A stretch of DNA of 18,818 nucleotides. Origin: Chloroflexota bacterium. GTDB taxonomy: Bacteria > Chloroflexota > UBA6077. Shown here in pieces: positions 1 through 6,311 of the stretch (position 1 is the stretch's first letter; each line of letters starts with the position of its first letter). A model generated the notes under the pieces. The model saw nothing but the letters and a program-made list of their open reading frames with translations. It had not been told where the DNA came from and made no database searches. A program made the translations under genes and the position numbers. The stretch spans positions 1 through 18,818 of the forward strand of contig JAJYKO010000016.1 of assembly GCA_021788565.1 (NCBI GenBank), written 5' to 3'.

Positions 1-50
1 TAATATATGCGGCCCGCTCTCTTGAAACGCACACCGACGATTCGTGTCAT
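1..50 (-). CDS. ricT: RicT/YaaT-type PSP1-domain protein, N-terminal fragment (runs off the window)
   Basis: The minus strand from 50 to 1 opens with ATG and reads MTRIVGVRFKRAGRIY, which is the characteristic N-terminus of PSP1-domain proteins of the RicT/YaaT family. In B. subtilis RicT belongs to the Y-complex that promotes RNase Y-dependent RNA maturation; that role is family knowledge, not visible here. The start lies 4 nt beyond the holB stop and a purine-rich AGGTAG overlaps that stop, so the two are probably translationally linked. holB followed by a PSP1 gene is a common order in Gram-positive-type genomes. Only 16 codons are visible, so the call rests on this short match plus the neighbour. 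Confidence 0.65.
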   Translation of the reverse strand, partial: MTRIVGVRFKRAGRIY

Positions 51-54
51 CTCG

Positions 55-1065
55 CTACCTACTGGCTACCTTGCCGTTTGCTCCCTTGGGTACGCTCAGC
101 ATCAATGCTTCCAGGGCCAGCCTGGGGTTGACGTTCTGGCCAAGCAAGGTGATCGTCTGCTGTATGGATTTCACCATCCTGCCCAGCGCTTCGACGGAGT
201 AGCCACTTGCGTCTGCGTTCATGCGACTCCTCAGGTCCGCGTTGACCACGAGCTTCGTCACTCCCAGCCTCGAGAGGAGAAGATCCCGCCACCAGGACTG
301 CCACATCTCCAGCGTGCTTCTGGCTGCCTCTGGATCGCGCCCGTAAAGAGTCGCCAGCTCTGCCGCGTAGGCGAACCTTCCCACGCGCCCCATTCCCGGC
401 AGCGCCAGCAGCTTTTCCATCTGCTCTGACCTCTTGTCCAGGGCGTTGCGGCTGGACGCTACCTGTACCGCCCAGCCCATTCGGCCTCTCGCCAGGCTCG
501 CCAGCAACCGTGCTCGCTCTTGATCGACCTCGTGGCGCTCCCGCAGCGCCGCCTCCACGGCGGCGGACGGGACTGGCCGCAACTCCAGCTGCTGGCAGCG
601 GGACACCACTGTAGGCAGCAGCGAAGTGGCGTCCAGCGTGGTCAGTATCATCACAACCGAGGGCGGCGGCTCTTCCAGGGTCTTGAGCAGCGAGTTCGCG
701 GCGGGCTCCGAGAGCCGCTCCGCCTCCTCGATAATGTATACCTTGGTCTGTCCCTCGAAAGGGCGTAACGCTACGCCTTCCTGCAGCCTCCGCACTGCGT
801 CGATGCTGATGTTCTTGGAGCCTTCTTCCAGATCGATGACCTGAACATCGGGATGGATTGAGGCTTCTATCTTCTTGCAGGAGCGGCAGCGGCTGCAGGG
901 TCGATCGGGTTCCAGGCAGTTGAGCGCTTTGGCGAAATCCCTGGCAAGGGTAGCCTTGCCGATTTGCCTGGAACCCGAGAAAAGATAGGCGTGAGAGACT
1001 CGCCCTGTCTCGATGCTGTTCTGCAGCAAGTGGATCGCGTGGTCGTGCCCGACAGTTTGCCACAT
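55..1065 (-). CDS. holB: DNA polymerase III subunit delta' (clamp loader)
   Basis: 336-residue AAA+ protein of the clamp-loader delta' family, a subunit of the complex that opens the beta sliding clamp at primer termini. The N-terminus (MWQTVGHDHAIHLLQNSI) is typical. A Walker-A-like loop sits at residues 31-38 (GSRQIGKA), with Ala where Thr or Ser is usual; delta' subunits commonly have a degenerate ATP site. Four cysteines (C50, C57, C60, C63) form the usual zinc module. LLKTLEEPP and the SRC sensor motif (VVSRCQQLEL) follow at about 125-160, then the C-terminal oligomerisation domain. The start codon has only a weak Shine-Dalgarno (GAAGAG). The gene is followed immediately by the ricT-like start and is transcribed divergently from the kinase at 1268. 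Confidence 0.95.
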   Translation of the reverse strand: MWQTVGHDHAIHLLQNSIETGRVSHAYLFSGSRQIGKATLARDFAKALNCLEPDRPCSRCRSCKKIEASIHPDVQVIDLEEGSKNISIDAVRRLQEGVALRPFEGQTKVYIIEEAERLSEPAANSLLKTLEEPPPSVVMILTTLDATSLLPTVVSRCQQLELRPVPSAAVEAALRERHEVDQERARLLASLARGRMGWAVQVASSRNALDKRSEQMEKLLALPGMGRVGRFAYAAELATLYGRDPEAARSTLEMWQSWWRDLLLSRLGVTKLVVNADLRSRMNADASGYSVEALGRMVKSIQQTITLLGQNVNPRLALEALMLSVPKGANGKVASR

Positions 1066-1109
1066 GGGAACGCTCTTCGGGGCTGCAAATAACGATATAT
1101 TTCACTCCT

Positions 1110-1118
1110 ATTCTATCA
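1110..1118 (-). promoter_or_regulatory. Putative extended -10 promoter of holB
   Basis: On the minus strand the string TGATAGAAT gives an extended -10 element (TGn plus TAGAAT) about 45 nt upstream of the holB ATG. No convincing -35 hexamer is seen. The same -10 hexamer TAGAAT appears in front of several other genes in this window. It lies in a 15-mer, CAATTGTGATAGAAT, that recurs almost unchanged in the opposite orientation at 1211-1225. Confidence 0.5.
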
Positions 1119-1152
1119 CAATTGAGCTATTGGCCACCGCTGACCTGCACTT

Positions 1153-1164
1153 GACCGGCCGGTC
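1153..1164. repeat. Perfect 12-bp palindrome GACCGGCCGGTC in the divergent promoter region
   Basis: The 12 bases are self-complementary and lie between the two divergent putative promoters. It could be an operator half-way between them, or chance in GC-rich DNA; nothing else identifies a regulator. Confidence 0.4.
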
Positions 1165-1196
1165 GGGCGCCACATGCGTCCAGTTTGCCAGAAGGT

Positions 1197-1206
1197 CAAG
1201 CGCTTG
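1197..1206. promoter_or_regulatory. Palindrome CAAGCGCTTG at the -35 position of the kinase promoter
   Basis: A perfect 10-bp palindrome covers the place where the -35 box of the TAGAAT promoter at 1220-1225 should be. A factor bound here would compete with or replace -35 contacts. This is positional inference only. Confidence 0.35.
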
Positions 1207-1216
1207 CCAACAATTG

Positions 1217-1225
1217 TGTTAGAAT
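1217..1225 (+). promoter_or_regulatory. Putative extended -10 promoter of the kdpD-type kinase
   Basis: TGT followed by TAGAAT forms an extended -10 element ending 42 nt upstream of the GTG start at 1268. There is no good -35 hexamer; a 10-bp palindrome lies there instead. It is embedded in CAATTGTGTTAGAAT (1211-1225), which differs by one base from the divergent holB promoter sequence on the other strand. Confidence 0.5.
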
Positions 1226-1267
1226 CGCTCATAGATAGTACCACTCCACCTCTCCTTTTTCCGTCTT

Positions 1268-2887
1268 GTGGTGATTCGGTTGAGCACCTTATCCGTCGTT
1301 CGCCAGGTAACGTGGGTCGGGTACCTCGTCGCGGCCGTCGCGGCTGGCCTGGTCACGGCATTCGTCGGGGTTCTCCAGGGCTACCTCCACGCGCCGAACC
1401 TCTCAGTGCTGTACCTGTTGGCGGTGCTGGCCGCGGCCATCGCCTTCGGCAGGGGACCCGCTATCCTCCTTTCCGTAGCGTCCTTTCTCGCCTTCAACTG
1501 GTTCTTCGTGGAACCTCTGCACAGCTTCACCGTAGACAGGCCGGAGGAGTGGGTGGCGCTGGTTGTCTTCCTGGTGGTCGCCATCATCGTCAGCCAGCTC
1601 GCGTCCGCTCAGAGGCTCCGGGCGAAGGAGGCCGAACAGCGGGAACTCGAGGCCGAGGTCCTTTACGAGGTGGTGAGGCTGATGGGAGAGCCGGACCTGG
1701 AGTCCGCTCTCAGCGCAGTGGGCGAGGGCCTAAAGCGTACGCTGAACCTGGCAGCTGTGGTCATCGACCTGCCCGACCCGGCTGGAGCTGCCGTCAGGGT
1801 ATCGGTCGGCGATCCCGAATCCATTCGCCAGGTGACCTCGGCACCACTCGGACCGGGCGAGATCCTGGGCAGCGGTCGGGCGCCCGGCGCGGAGCGCGGA
1901 GCGGTTCCCGGGCGGTGGATCAGGGTGGTGCCGCCCTTCTCTCCGAACCCTCACGGTGCCTCTCTGGCCGGCCGCGTCCATGCCGTGCCGGTCAAAGCTG
2001 GAGACGGAAGGTTGGGGATGCTACTGCTGGTCTCCACGCCAGGCGGACTGCGGTTCGGCCCAGCCGACGACAGGCTCCTTTCGGCCGTATCTGCCCAGCT
2101 TGGCCTCGCCATCGAGCGCAGGCGTCTCCGCAGGGATGCCACGGAGGCCGAGATCCTGCGGCGCGCGGACGGCCTGAAGAGCGCCCTGCTGAACGCGGTC
2201 TCCCACGACCTGAGGACCCCCCTCGCCTCCATAATCGCCTCCGCCGGCAGCCTCCTTCAGCGCGACGTGGTCTGGACGGAGCAGGAGCGACAGGACTTCG
2301 CGGAGGCCATAGATGAAGAGGCGCGGCGCCTGAACAGGATCGTGGCCAACCTGCTGAACCTCTCCCGGATAGAGTCCGGGAACCTGCGGCCGGAGAAAGG
2401 CTGGTACGACTTCGGCGCCCTGGTGGACGACGTGCTGGGGAGGCTGAGTCCCCTGACGGCTCGCCATCGAGTGGTGACCGACGTGCCGGAAGAGCTGCCG
2501 CCGGTGTTCCTGGACTACGTGGAGATCGATCAAGTGCTCTCCAACCTGGTCGAGAACGCATCCAAGTATGCCCCCGCGGACAGCGAGATCCGCGCCTCCG
2601 TGCGGCTGGAAGGAGCGGAGGTCAGGGTGGAAGTAGCGGATGGTGGTCCTGGTATCCCACCAGCTCAGATCTCGCGGCTGTTCGATCCCTTCAGCCGACC
2701 CGGGGACGACCGATCACGACCGAAGGGCACCGGTCTGGGCCTGGCGGTGGCCAGGGGGCTGGTGGAGGCCCACGGGGGGAGGATCTGGTTCGAGAACCGG
2801 CCCAGCGGGGGAGCTCTCTTTGCTTTCACCCTGCCCGTGACTCAGCCGGATGAGGCGCAGGCCGGTCGGGGGTTGGGAGATGAATAG
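1268..2887 (+). CDS. KdpD-type sensor histidine kinase lacking the N-terminal KdpD/Usp domains
   Basis: 539-residue membrane histidine kinase. Residues about 15-112 hold four close hydrophobic segments of the DUF4118 type found in KdpD. A GAF-like segment follows at about 130-285. The dimerisation/phosphoacceptor box is NAVSHDLRTPLAS with His313. The HATPase domain carries the N box (DQVLSNLVENASKYAP, 421-436), G1 (DGGPGIP) and G2 (GTGLGL, 487-492). Classical KdpD is about 900 residues, with an N-terminal KdpD domain and a Usp domain; both are absent, so this is only the C-terminal half. The GTG at 1268 is the longest start; GTG 1271 or TTG 1280 are possible and no strong ribosome site is visible. 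It overlaps the kdpE start by 8 nt. It presumably autophosphorylates in response to K+ or osmotic state and passes phosphate to the adjacent KdpE. Confidence 0.9.
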   Translation: MVIRLSTLSVVRQVTWVGYLVAAVAAGLVTAFVGVLQGYLHAPNLSVLYLLAVLAAAIAFGRGPAILLSVASFLAFNWFFVEPLHSFTVDRPEEWVALVVFLVVAIIVSQLASAQRLRAKEAEQRELEAEVLYEVVRLMGEPDLESALSAVGEGLKRTLNLAAVVIDLPDPAGAAVRVSVGDPESIRQVTSAPLGPGEILGSGRAPGAERGAVPGRWIRVVPPFSPNPHGASLAGRVHAVPVKAGDGRLGMLLLVSTPGGLRFGPADDRLLSAVSAQLGLAIERRRLRRDATEAEILRRADGLKSALLNAVSHDLRTPLASIIASAGSLLQRDVVWTEQERQDFAEAIDEEARRLNRIVANLLNLSRIESGNLRPEKGWYDFGALVDDVLGRLSPLTARHRVVTDVPEELPPVFLDYVEIDQVLSNLVENASKYAPADSEIRASVRLEGAEVRVEVADGGPGIPPAQISRLFDPFSRPGDDRSRPKGTGLGLAVARGLVEAHGGRIWFENRPSGGALFAFTLPVTQPDEAQAGRGLGDE

Positions 2888-3584
2888 ACCGACCGGGGCG
2901 CTGGTCCTGGTGGTGGACGACGAGCCCGCCATACTGAGGGCGGTGCGGGCCAACCTGTCGCGTCACGGGTTTCAGGTGGAAACGGCCGAGAGCGGCGCGG
3001 AGGCTCTGGAGAGCTGCTCGCGGCTTCACCCCGACCTGATACTGCTGGATCTGGGGCTGCCCGACATGGATGGCATGGAGGTGATCCGGATCGTGCGCTC
3101 CCGCGACAGCACTCCCATCGTCGTGCTCTCCGTCCGGGGTGCGGAGTCCGACAAGGTGGCCGCCCTGGACCTGGGGGCCGACGATTACCTGTCCAAGCCC
3201 TTTGGCGTGGACGAGCTGCTGGCGCGCATCCGGGTGGCGCTCCGCCACGCCGTGCGTCCCTCCAGCGGTGCGGCGGCCCAGTTCCGAACGGGGGAGCTAG
3301 AGGTGGACCTGGAGCTGCGGCGGGTCACGGTGGCTGGCAGGGAGGTACATCTCTCGCCAACGGAGTACCAGCTTCTCAAGGCGTTCATCTCCCACCCCAA
3401 CAAGGTGCTCACCGACCGGATGCTGCTCCAGCAGGTGTGGGGGCCGGAGTACGGCTCCGAGGCGCACTACCTGCACGTGTATGTTGCGCGGCTGAGGAAG
3501 AAGCTGGAGGAGGACCCGCAGCGCCCCCGCTACCTGACGACCGAGCCCGGCGTGGGCTACCGCCTCCTCGCGGAGGGGTGCTAG
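2880..3584 (+). CDS. kdpE: KdpE-type response regulator (OmpR/PhoB family)
   Basis: 234 residues from ATG 2880, chosen over ATG 2850 because GGGGGTTGGGAG lies just upstream and because the start overlaps the kinase stop (ATGAATAG), a normal coupling arrangement. The receiver domain has the acidic pair D13-D14, phosphoacceptor D57 in LILLDLGLPD, and the KPF lysine in ADDYLSKPFG. The C-terminal winged-helix domain contains LSPTEYQLLKAF, VLTDRMLLQQVWG and the GYRLL ending. LSxRxxESDKxAALDxGADDYLSKPFG closely resembles E. coli KdpE. It is expected to bind DNA when phosphorylated. No kdpFABC operon is in the window; the nearest downstream transport genes are the two KimA-type transporters, which are plausible targets by inference. 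Confidence 0.95.
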   Translation: MNRPTGALVLVVDDEPAILRAVRANLSRHGFQVETAESGAEALESCSRLHPDLILLDLGLPDMDGMEVIRIVRSRDSTPIVVLSVRGAESDKVAALDLGADDYLSKPFGVDELLARIRVALRHAVRPSSGAAAQFRTGELEVDLELRRVTVAGREVHLSPTEYQLLKAFISHPNKVLTDRMLLQQVWGPEYGSEAHYLHVYVARLRKKLEEDPQRPRYLTTEPGVGYRLLAEGC

Positions 3585-3673
3585 CACTGTTGATGTAATG
3601 TTGAGCGTGAGGAAGGCCGTTGTTGACACCTCGTTGAGCGTTCCTGACCACAATAATCTTGAGGTAATGTGGG

Positions 3674-3955
3674 ATGGAACGTTCCGGCGAGAAAACCGAA
3701 CCCTTGACCATGGAGCGGCTGGAGGTGCTCTCCAACTGGGCTGCCTCCGTACGCGCCGCCTGCGATACGCTACGGCGAGCATCGGCGCGGAGCATGATGT
3801 CGATTATGGTCACCGGCAGGCTGGATGGCCCTCAGGGCGAAGCAAGCTTGCTGCGGGGGTTGAGCAACGAGCTTGCCGAGAGATACGGCCTTCGAGCAGC
3901 AGTGGATCTGGATGGAAGTGCCTTCACTGTGCGCTTCAGTCGCGCGGTCGCCTAA
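3674..3955 (+). CDS. Hypothetical 93-residue protein
   Basis: I do not recognise this protein. The frame has the GC-rich third-position bias of its neighbours. GAGG sits at 3661-3664, 9 nt before the ATG. The sequence suggests a helical N-terminal half (ERLEVLSNWAASVRAACDTL) followed by a helix and two strands (LSNELAERYGLRAAVDLDGS, then AFTVRFSR). There is no signal peptide or membrane segment, so it is probably cytosolic. It lies 89 nt after kdpE and 241 nt before the first KimA-type gene. A role tied to the two-component system or to the transporter is possible from position only. Confidence 0.65.
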   Translation: MERSGEKTEPLTMERLEVLSNWAASVRAACDTLRRASARSMMSIMVTGRLDGPQGEASLLRGLSNELAERYGLRAAVDLDGSAFTVRFSRAVA

Positions 3956-4078
3956 ACCTCCCCTCACGCCGCCCCCTCAGCCATTCTCCGAGGTTCGCCG
4001 CGGTGAATCACGCCGTGCACCCCGGCATGGAAATCTGGGATTCTGGCCTTGTTGGCCCGTTTGATGCCGAAATAGTGT

Positions 4079-4105
4079 GAGAAGAGGCGGCAGCCGTCTC
4101 TTCTC
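4079..4105 (+). terminator. Strong hairpin in the leader before the first KimA-type gene
   Basis: An 11-bp stem (GAGAAGAGGCG paired with CGTCTCTTCTC, one G-U pair) closes a 5-nt loop. There is no T-run after it (TTGATG follows), so it is not a classical intrinsic terminator. It could end the transcript of the 93-residue gene with help from another factor, or be part of a structured leader for the transporter. The segment 3956-4078 just upstream also has short stems (for example CCGTGC/GCATGG at 4012-4029). Confidence 0.5.
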
Positions 4106-4126
4106 TTGATGTGTGACCTGATCACG

Positions 4127-4149
4127 ATGTACAGTGTTTGAGTGTACAT
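4127..4149. promoter_or_regulatory. Candidate operator: inverted repeat ATGTACA - 9 nt - TGTACAT
   Basis: A perfect 7-bp inverted repeat with a 9-nt spacer lies 47 nt upstream of the first KimA-type start. Its right arm overlaps a -10-like CATAAT (4147-4152). The geometry fits a dimeric repressor or response-regulator site over a promoter. A short TTAACCCGG follows at 4152-4160 and recurs upstream of the second KimA-type gene (6251-6259). The binding protein is unknown; KdpE is only a candidate by neighbourhood. Confidence 0.5.
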
Positions 4150-4196
4150 AATTAACCCGGTCGAATGCGATTGATTTTTCTGGTGGAGACAACAGT

Positions 4197-6248
4197 GTGA
4201 CTGCCGACGAGAAGTCCCCCTCGCCATCCCAACATCACGAAGATAACAAGTCCTCGGCTCCTTTTCACCCGGATCTGGTGTGGCGTGAGGAGGTGACGGG
4301 TACCCGGCCTGGCGACAGGGTGGTGCGCATTGCCAGGCACCGCTACTTCCGCGGCCTCGGCCCGGCGGTGCTGCAGCCGCAGCCGGAGGCGACGGTGCCA
4401 CACCAGGGGTTCGGAAGACTCTGGTGGAGGTTCAAGCACTTCCTCATCGGTCAGCCGATTCCGACGATACGGGAGGGCGAAGAGCGGCTGAGCAAGATGA
4501 AAGCGCTAGCTGTCCTCTCCTCGGACGCGCTTTCTTCGGTAGCATACGGCACTGAGGCCGCAATGCGGGCTCTCCTGTACGCGGGCGTCGCCGCACTGGC
4601 GCTTACCCTGCCTATCTCCGTTGCCATCGCCCTGCTGCTGATCATCGTGGCAACCAGCTATCAGCAGACTATCGAGGCGTACCCAGGTGGTGGCGGCTCC
4701 TATATAGTGGCCCACGAGAATCTGGGGGTGATACCTGGGCTCACCGCTGCGGCGGCACTCTTGGTGGACTACGTCCTGACGGTGGCCGTGTCGATTGCCG
4801 CAGGCATCCTGGCTCTCGCGTCGGCATTCCCCTCGCTGATCCCATACGAGTTGGAGATGTCCGTCGGGATGGTGGTGGTGGTCACCATACTGAACCTTAG
4901 GGGTGTACGGGAGTCTGGCAGCATCTTCGCCGTTCCAACCTACGTCTTCATAATCTCTATTCTAGGGTTGATCGCTCTTGGCTTGTTCCGGGCTGTCACC
5001 GGCGGCATCCCGTACACACCCGGCCCTGCCGGCCCAACTGCTGGAACACAGTCGCTGACCCTGTTTCTGGTACTCTCCGCCTTTGCCCGCGGCTGCACTG
5101 CTATGACCGGCACCGAGGCTATCGCCAACGTCGTGCCGGTCTTCAAGAAACCTGAACCCACGAACGCCAGGATCACGCTGGGCTGGATGGCCGCCATCCT
5201 CGCCATCATGTTTGTGGGGATATCTTTCCTTACGACACACATAGGGATAGTGCCGGTTCCAAATGAGAGTCAGACGGTGCTGAGCCAGGTGACCCATCTG
5301 ATTGTGGGAGACGGCTGGTACTACTACCTTGTGCAGTTCTCCACCATGCTGATTCTCTCGCTGGCCGCCAACACTAGCTTCAACAGCTTCCCGCGCCTGC
5401 TGTATGTCATGGCCCGGGATCGCTACGTGCCGCGCTGGTTCGGTCTAAGGGGCGATCGGCTGGTCTACTCGACGGGTATTGTCGCCCTGGCGGCTTTCTC
5501 CATTTTGCTGCTGGTAGCCTTCAGCAGCCGCGTGGACAGCCTGCTGAACCTGTACGCAATAGGCGTGTTCACCAGTTTCACCCTCAGCCAATCCGGCATG
5601 GTGCGGCACTGGTTGAAAGGCAACGAGCCCAATCGCAAGCGCAAGGCGTTCATCAACGGCCTGGGCGCGGTGGTGACCGCCATGGTTACCCTCATCATTG
5701 CCGTTACCAAGTTTGCCGAGGGTGCCTGGATCGTCATCGTCATTGCCCCCATTCTGATCTCGATATTCGTGTGGATTCATGGCCACTACTGGTCGGTTTC
5801 GAGACAGCTGCGCACCAAAGTGATCGTCAAGCCAAAGGGCGCGCCTCCCCTGGTACTGGTGCCGATTCCCAATCTGAACCTGGTGACTCGCCAGGCCCTG
5901 GCCTTTGCCCAGGACCTGAGCAGCCGGGTCGTGGCCGTCCACGTAACGTCGGACCTGAAAGAGGCCGAAGCCCTCCGAAGCCAGTGGCACGAGGTGGTCG
6001 GGGACAACGTTTCGCTGGTAATCGTCGAGTCACCCTACAGGCTGCTGCTGCCCCCGCTCTTGGCCTACGTGGACGCCCTCCGCGACACCCATCCCAACGA
6101 CAATCTGCTTGTGGTGCTTCCGGAGTTCGTGCCGAAGCACTGGTGGGAGAACATCCTCCACAACCAGACGGCGCTTCGCTTGAAAGCCGCGCTGCTCTAC
6201 AGACCGGGGGTGATGGTCACCAGCTACCCGTATCAGCTCGCGGAGTAG
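4197..6248 (+). CDS. kimA: KimA/KUP-type K+ importer (APC superfamily), copy 1
   Basis: 683-residue polytopic permease closely resembling B. subtilis KimA (formerly YdaO), a proton-coupled high-affinity K+ importer. From residue 80 it follows the KimA pattern: FLIGQPI, then KALAVLSSDALSSVAYGTE, AYPGGGGSYIVAHENLG, VDYVLTVAVSIAAG, GTEAIANVVP, AANTSFNSFPRLLYVMARD and TLSQSGM. About 12 membrane segments are followed by a cytosolic C-terminal domain ending NILHNQTALRLKAALLYRPG. D110, Y117, D191, T195 and S199 align with KimA D36, Y43, D117, T121 and S125 (KimA numbering recalled). An extra N-terminal tail of about 75 residues (HPDLVWREEVTG, PGDRVVRIARHRYF) is not in B. subtilis KimA. The GTG start has GGTGGAGA upstream. 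The family has often been annotated merely as amino-acid permease. Confidence 0.88.
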   Translation: MTADEKSPSPSQHHEDNKSSAPFHPDLVWREEVTGTRPGDRVVRIARHRYFRGLGPAVLQPQPEATVPHQGFGRLWWRFKHFLIGQPIPTIREGEERLSKMKALAVLSSDALSSVAYGTEAAMRALLYAGVAALALTLPISVAIALLLIIVATSYQQTIEAYPGGGGSYIVAHENLGVIPGLTAAAALLVDYVLTVAVSIAAGILALASAFPSLIPYELEMSVGMVVVVTILNLRGVRESGSIFAVPTYVFIISILGLIALGLFRAVTGGIPYTPGPAGPTAGTQSLTLFLVLSAFARGCTAMTGTEAIANVVPVFKKPEPTNARITLGWMAAILAIMFVGISFLTTHIGIVPVPNESQTVLSQVTHLIVGDGWYYYLVQFSTMLILSLAANTSFNSFPRLLYVMARDRYVPRWFGLRGDRLVYSTGIVALAAFSILLLVAFSSRVDSLLNLYAIGVFTSFTLSQSGMVRHWLKGNEPNRKRKAFINGLGAVVTAMVTLIIAVTKFAEGAWIVIVIAPILISIFVWIHGHYWSVSRQLRTKVIVKPKGAPPLVLVPIPNLNLVTRQALAFAQDLSSRVVAVHVTSDLKEAEALRSQWHEVVGDNVSLVIVESPYRLLLPPLLAYVDALRDTHPNDNLLVVLPEFVPKHWWENILHNQTALRLKAALLYRPGVMVTSYPYQLAE

Positions 6249-6250
6249 TC

Positions 6251-6290
6251 TTAACCCGGATGTAGTATAATGTTGTGTCAGTTCGGGTTA
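6251..6290 (+). promoter_or_regulatory. Promoter-like region of KimA copy 2 with inverted repeat TAACCCG/CGGGTTA
   Basis: A perfect TATAAT lies at 6266-6271, in the 63-nt gap between the two transporter genes, with no clear -35. It is framed by TAACCCG (6252-6258) and CGGGTTA (6284-6290), an exact 7-bp inverted repeat. TTAACCCGG here matches the copy at 4152-4160 in front of the first transporter, suggesting shared control. Copy 2 may also be read through from copy 1. Confidence 0.5.
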
Positions 6291-6311
6291 TGACTGCGCG
6301 GAGGCCGTTCG

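Noticed and set aside
1174..2316. Long open frame over the kinase gene
   Set aside because: It is Arg/Gly/Pro-rich and lacks family features; it is the +1 shadow of the kinase in GC-rich DNA.
4112..4125. CRP/FNR-like site TGTGA...TCAC
   Set aside because: The spacer is 5 nt instead of 6, and no CRP-family gene or second site supports it.
3956..4196. c-di-AMP (ydaO-type) riboswitch before kimA copy 1
   Set aside because: GGTGAATC occurs at 4000-4007, as in that riboswitch class, but the other conserved blocks (GGGGGA and the CAGCTAACC-type segment) were not found in a consistent order.
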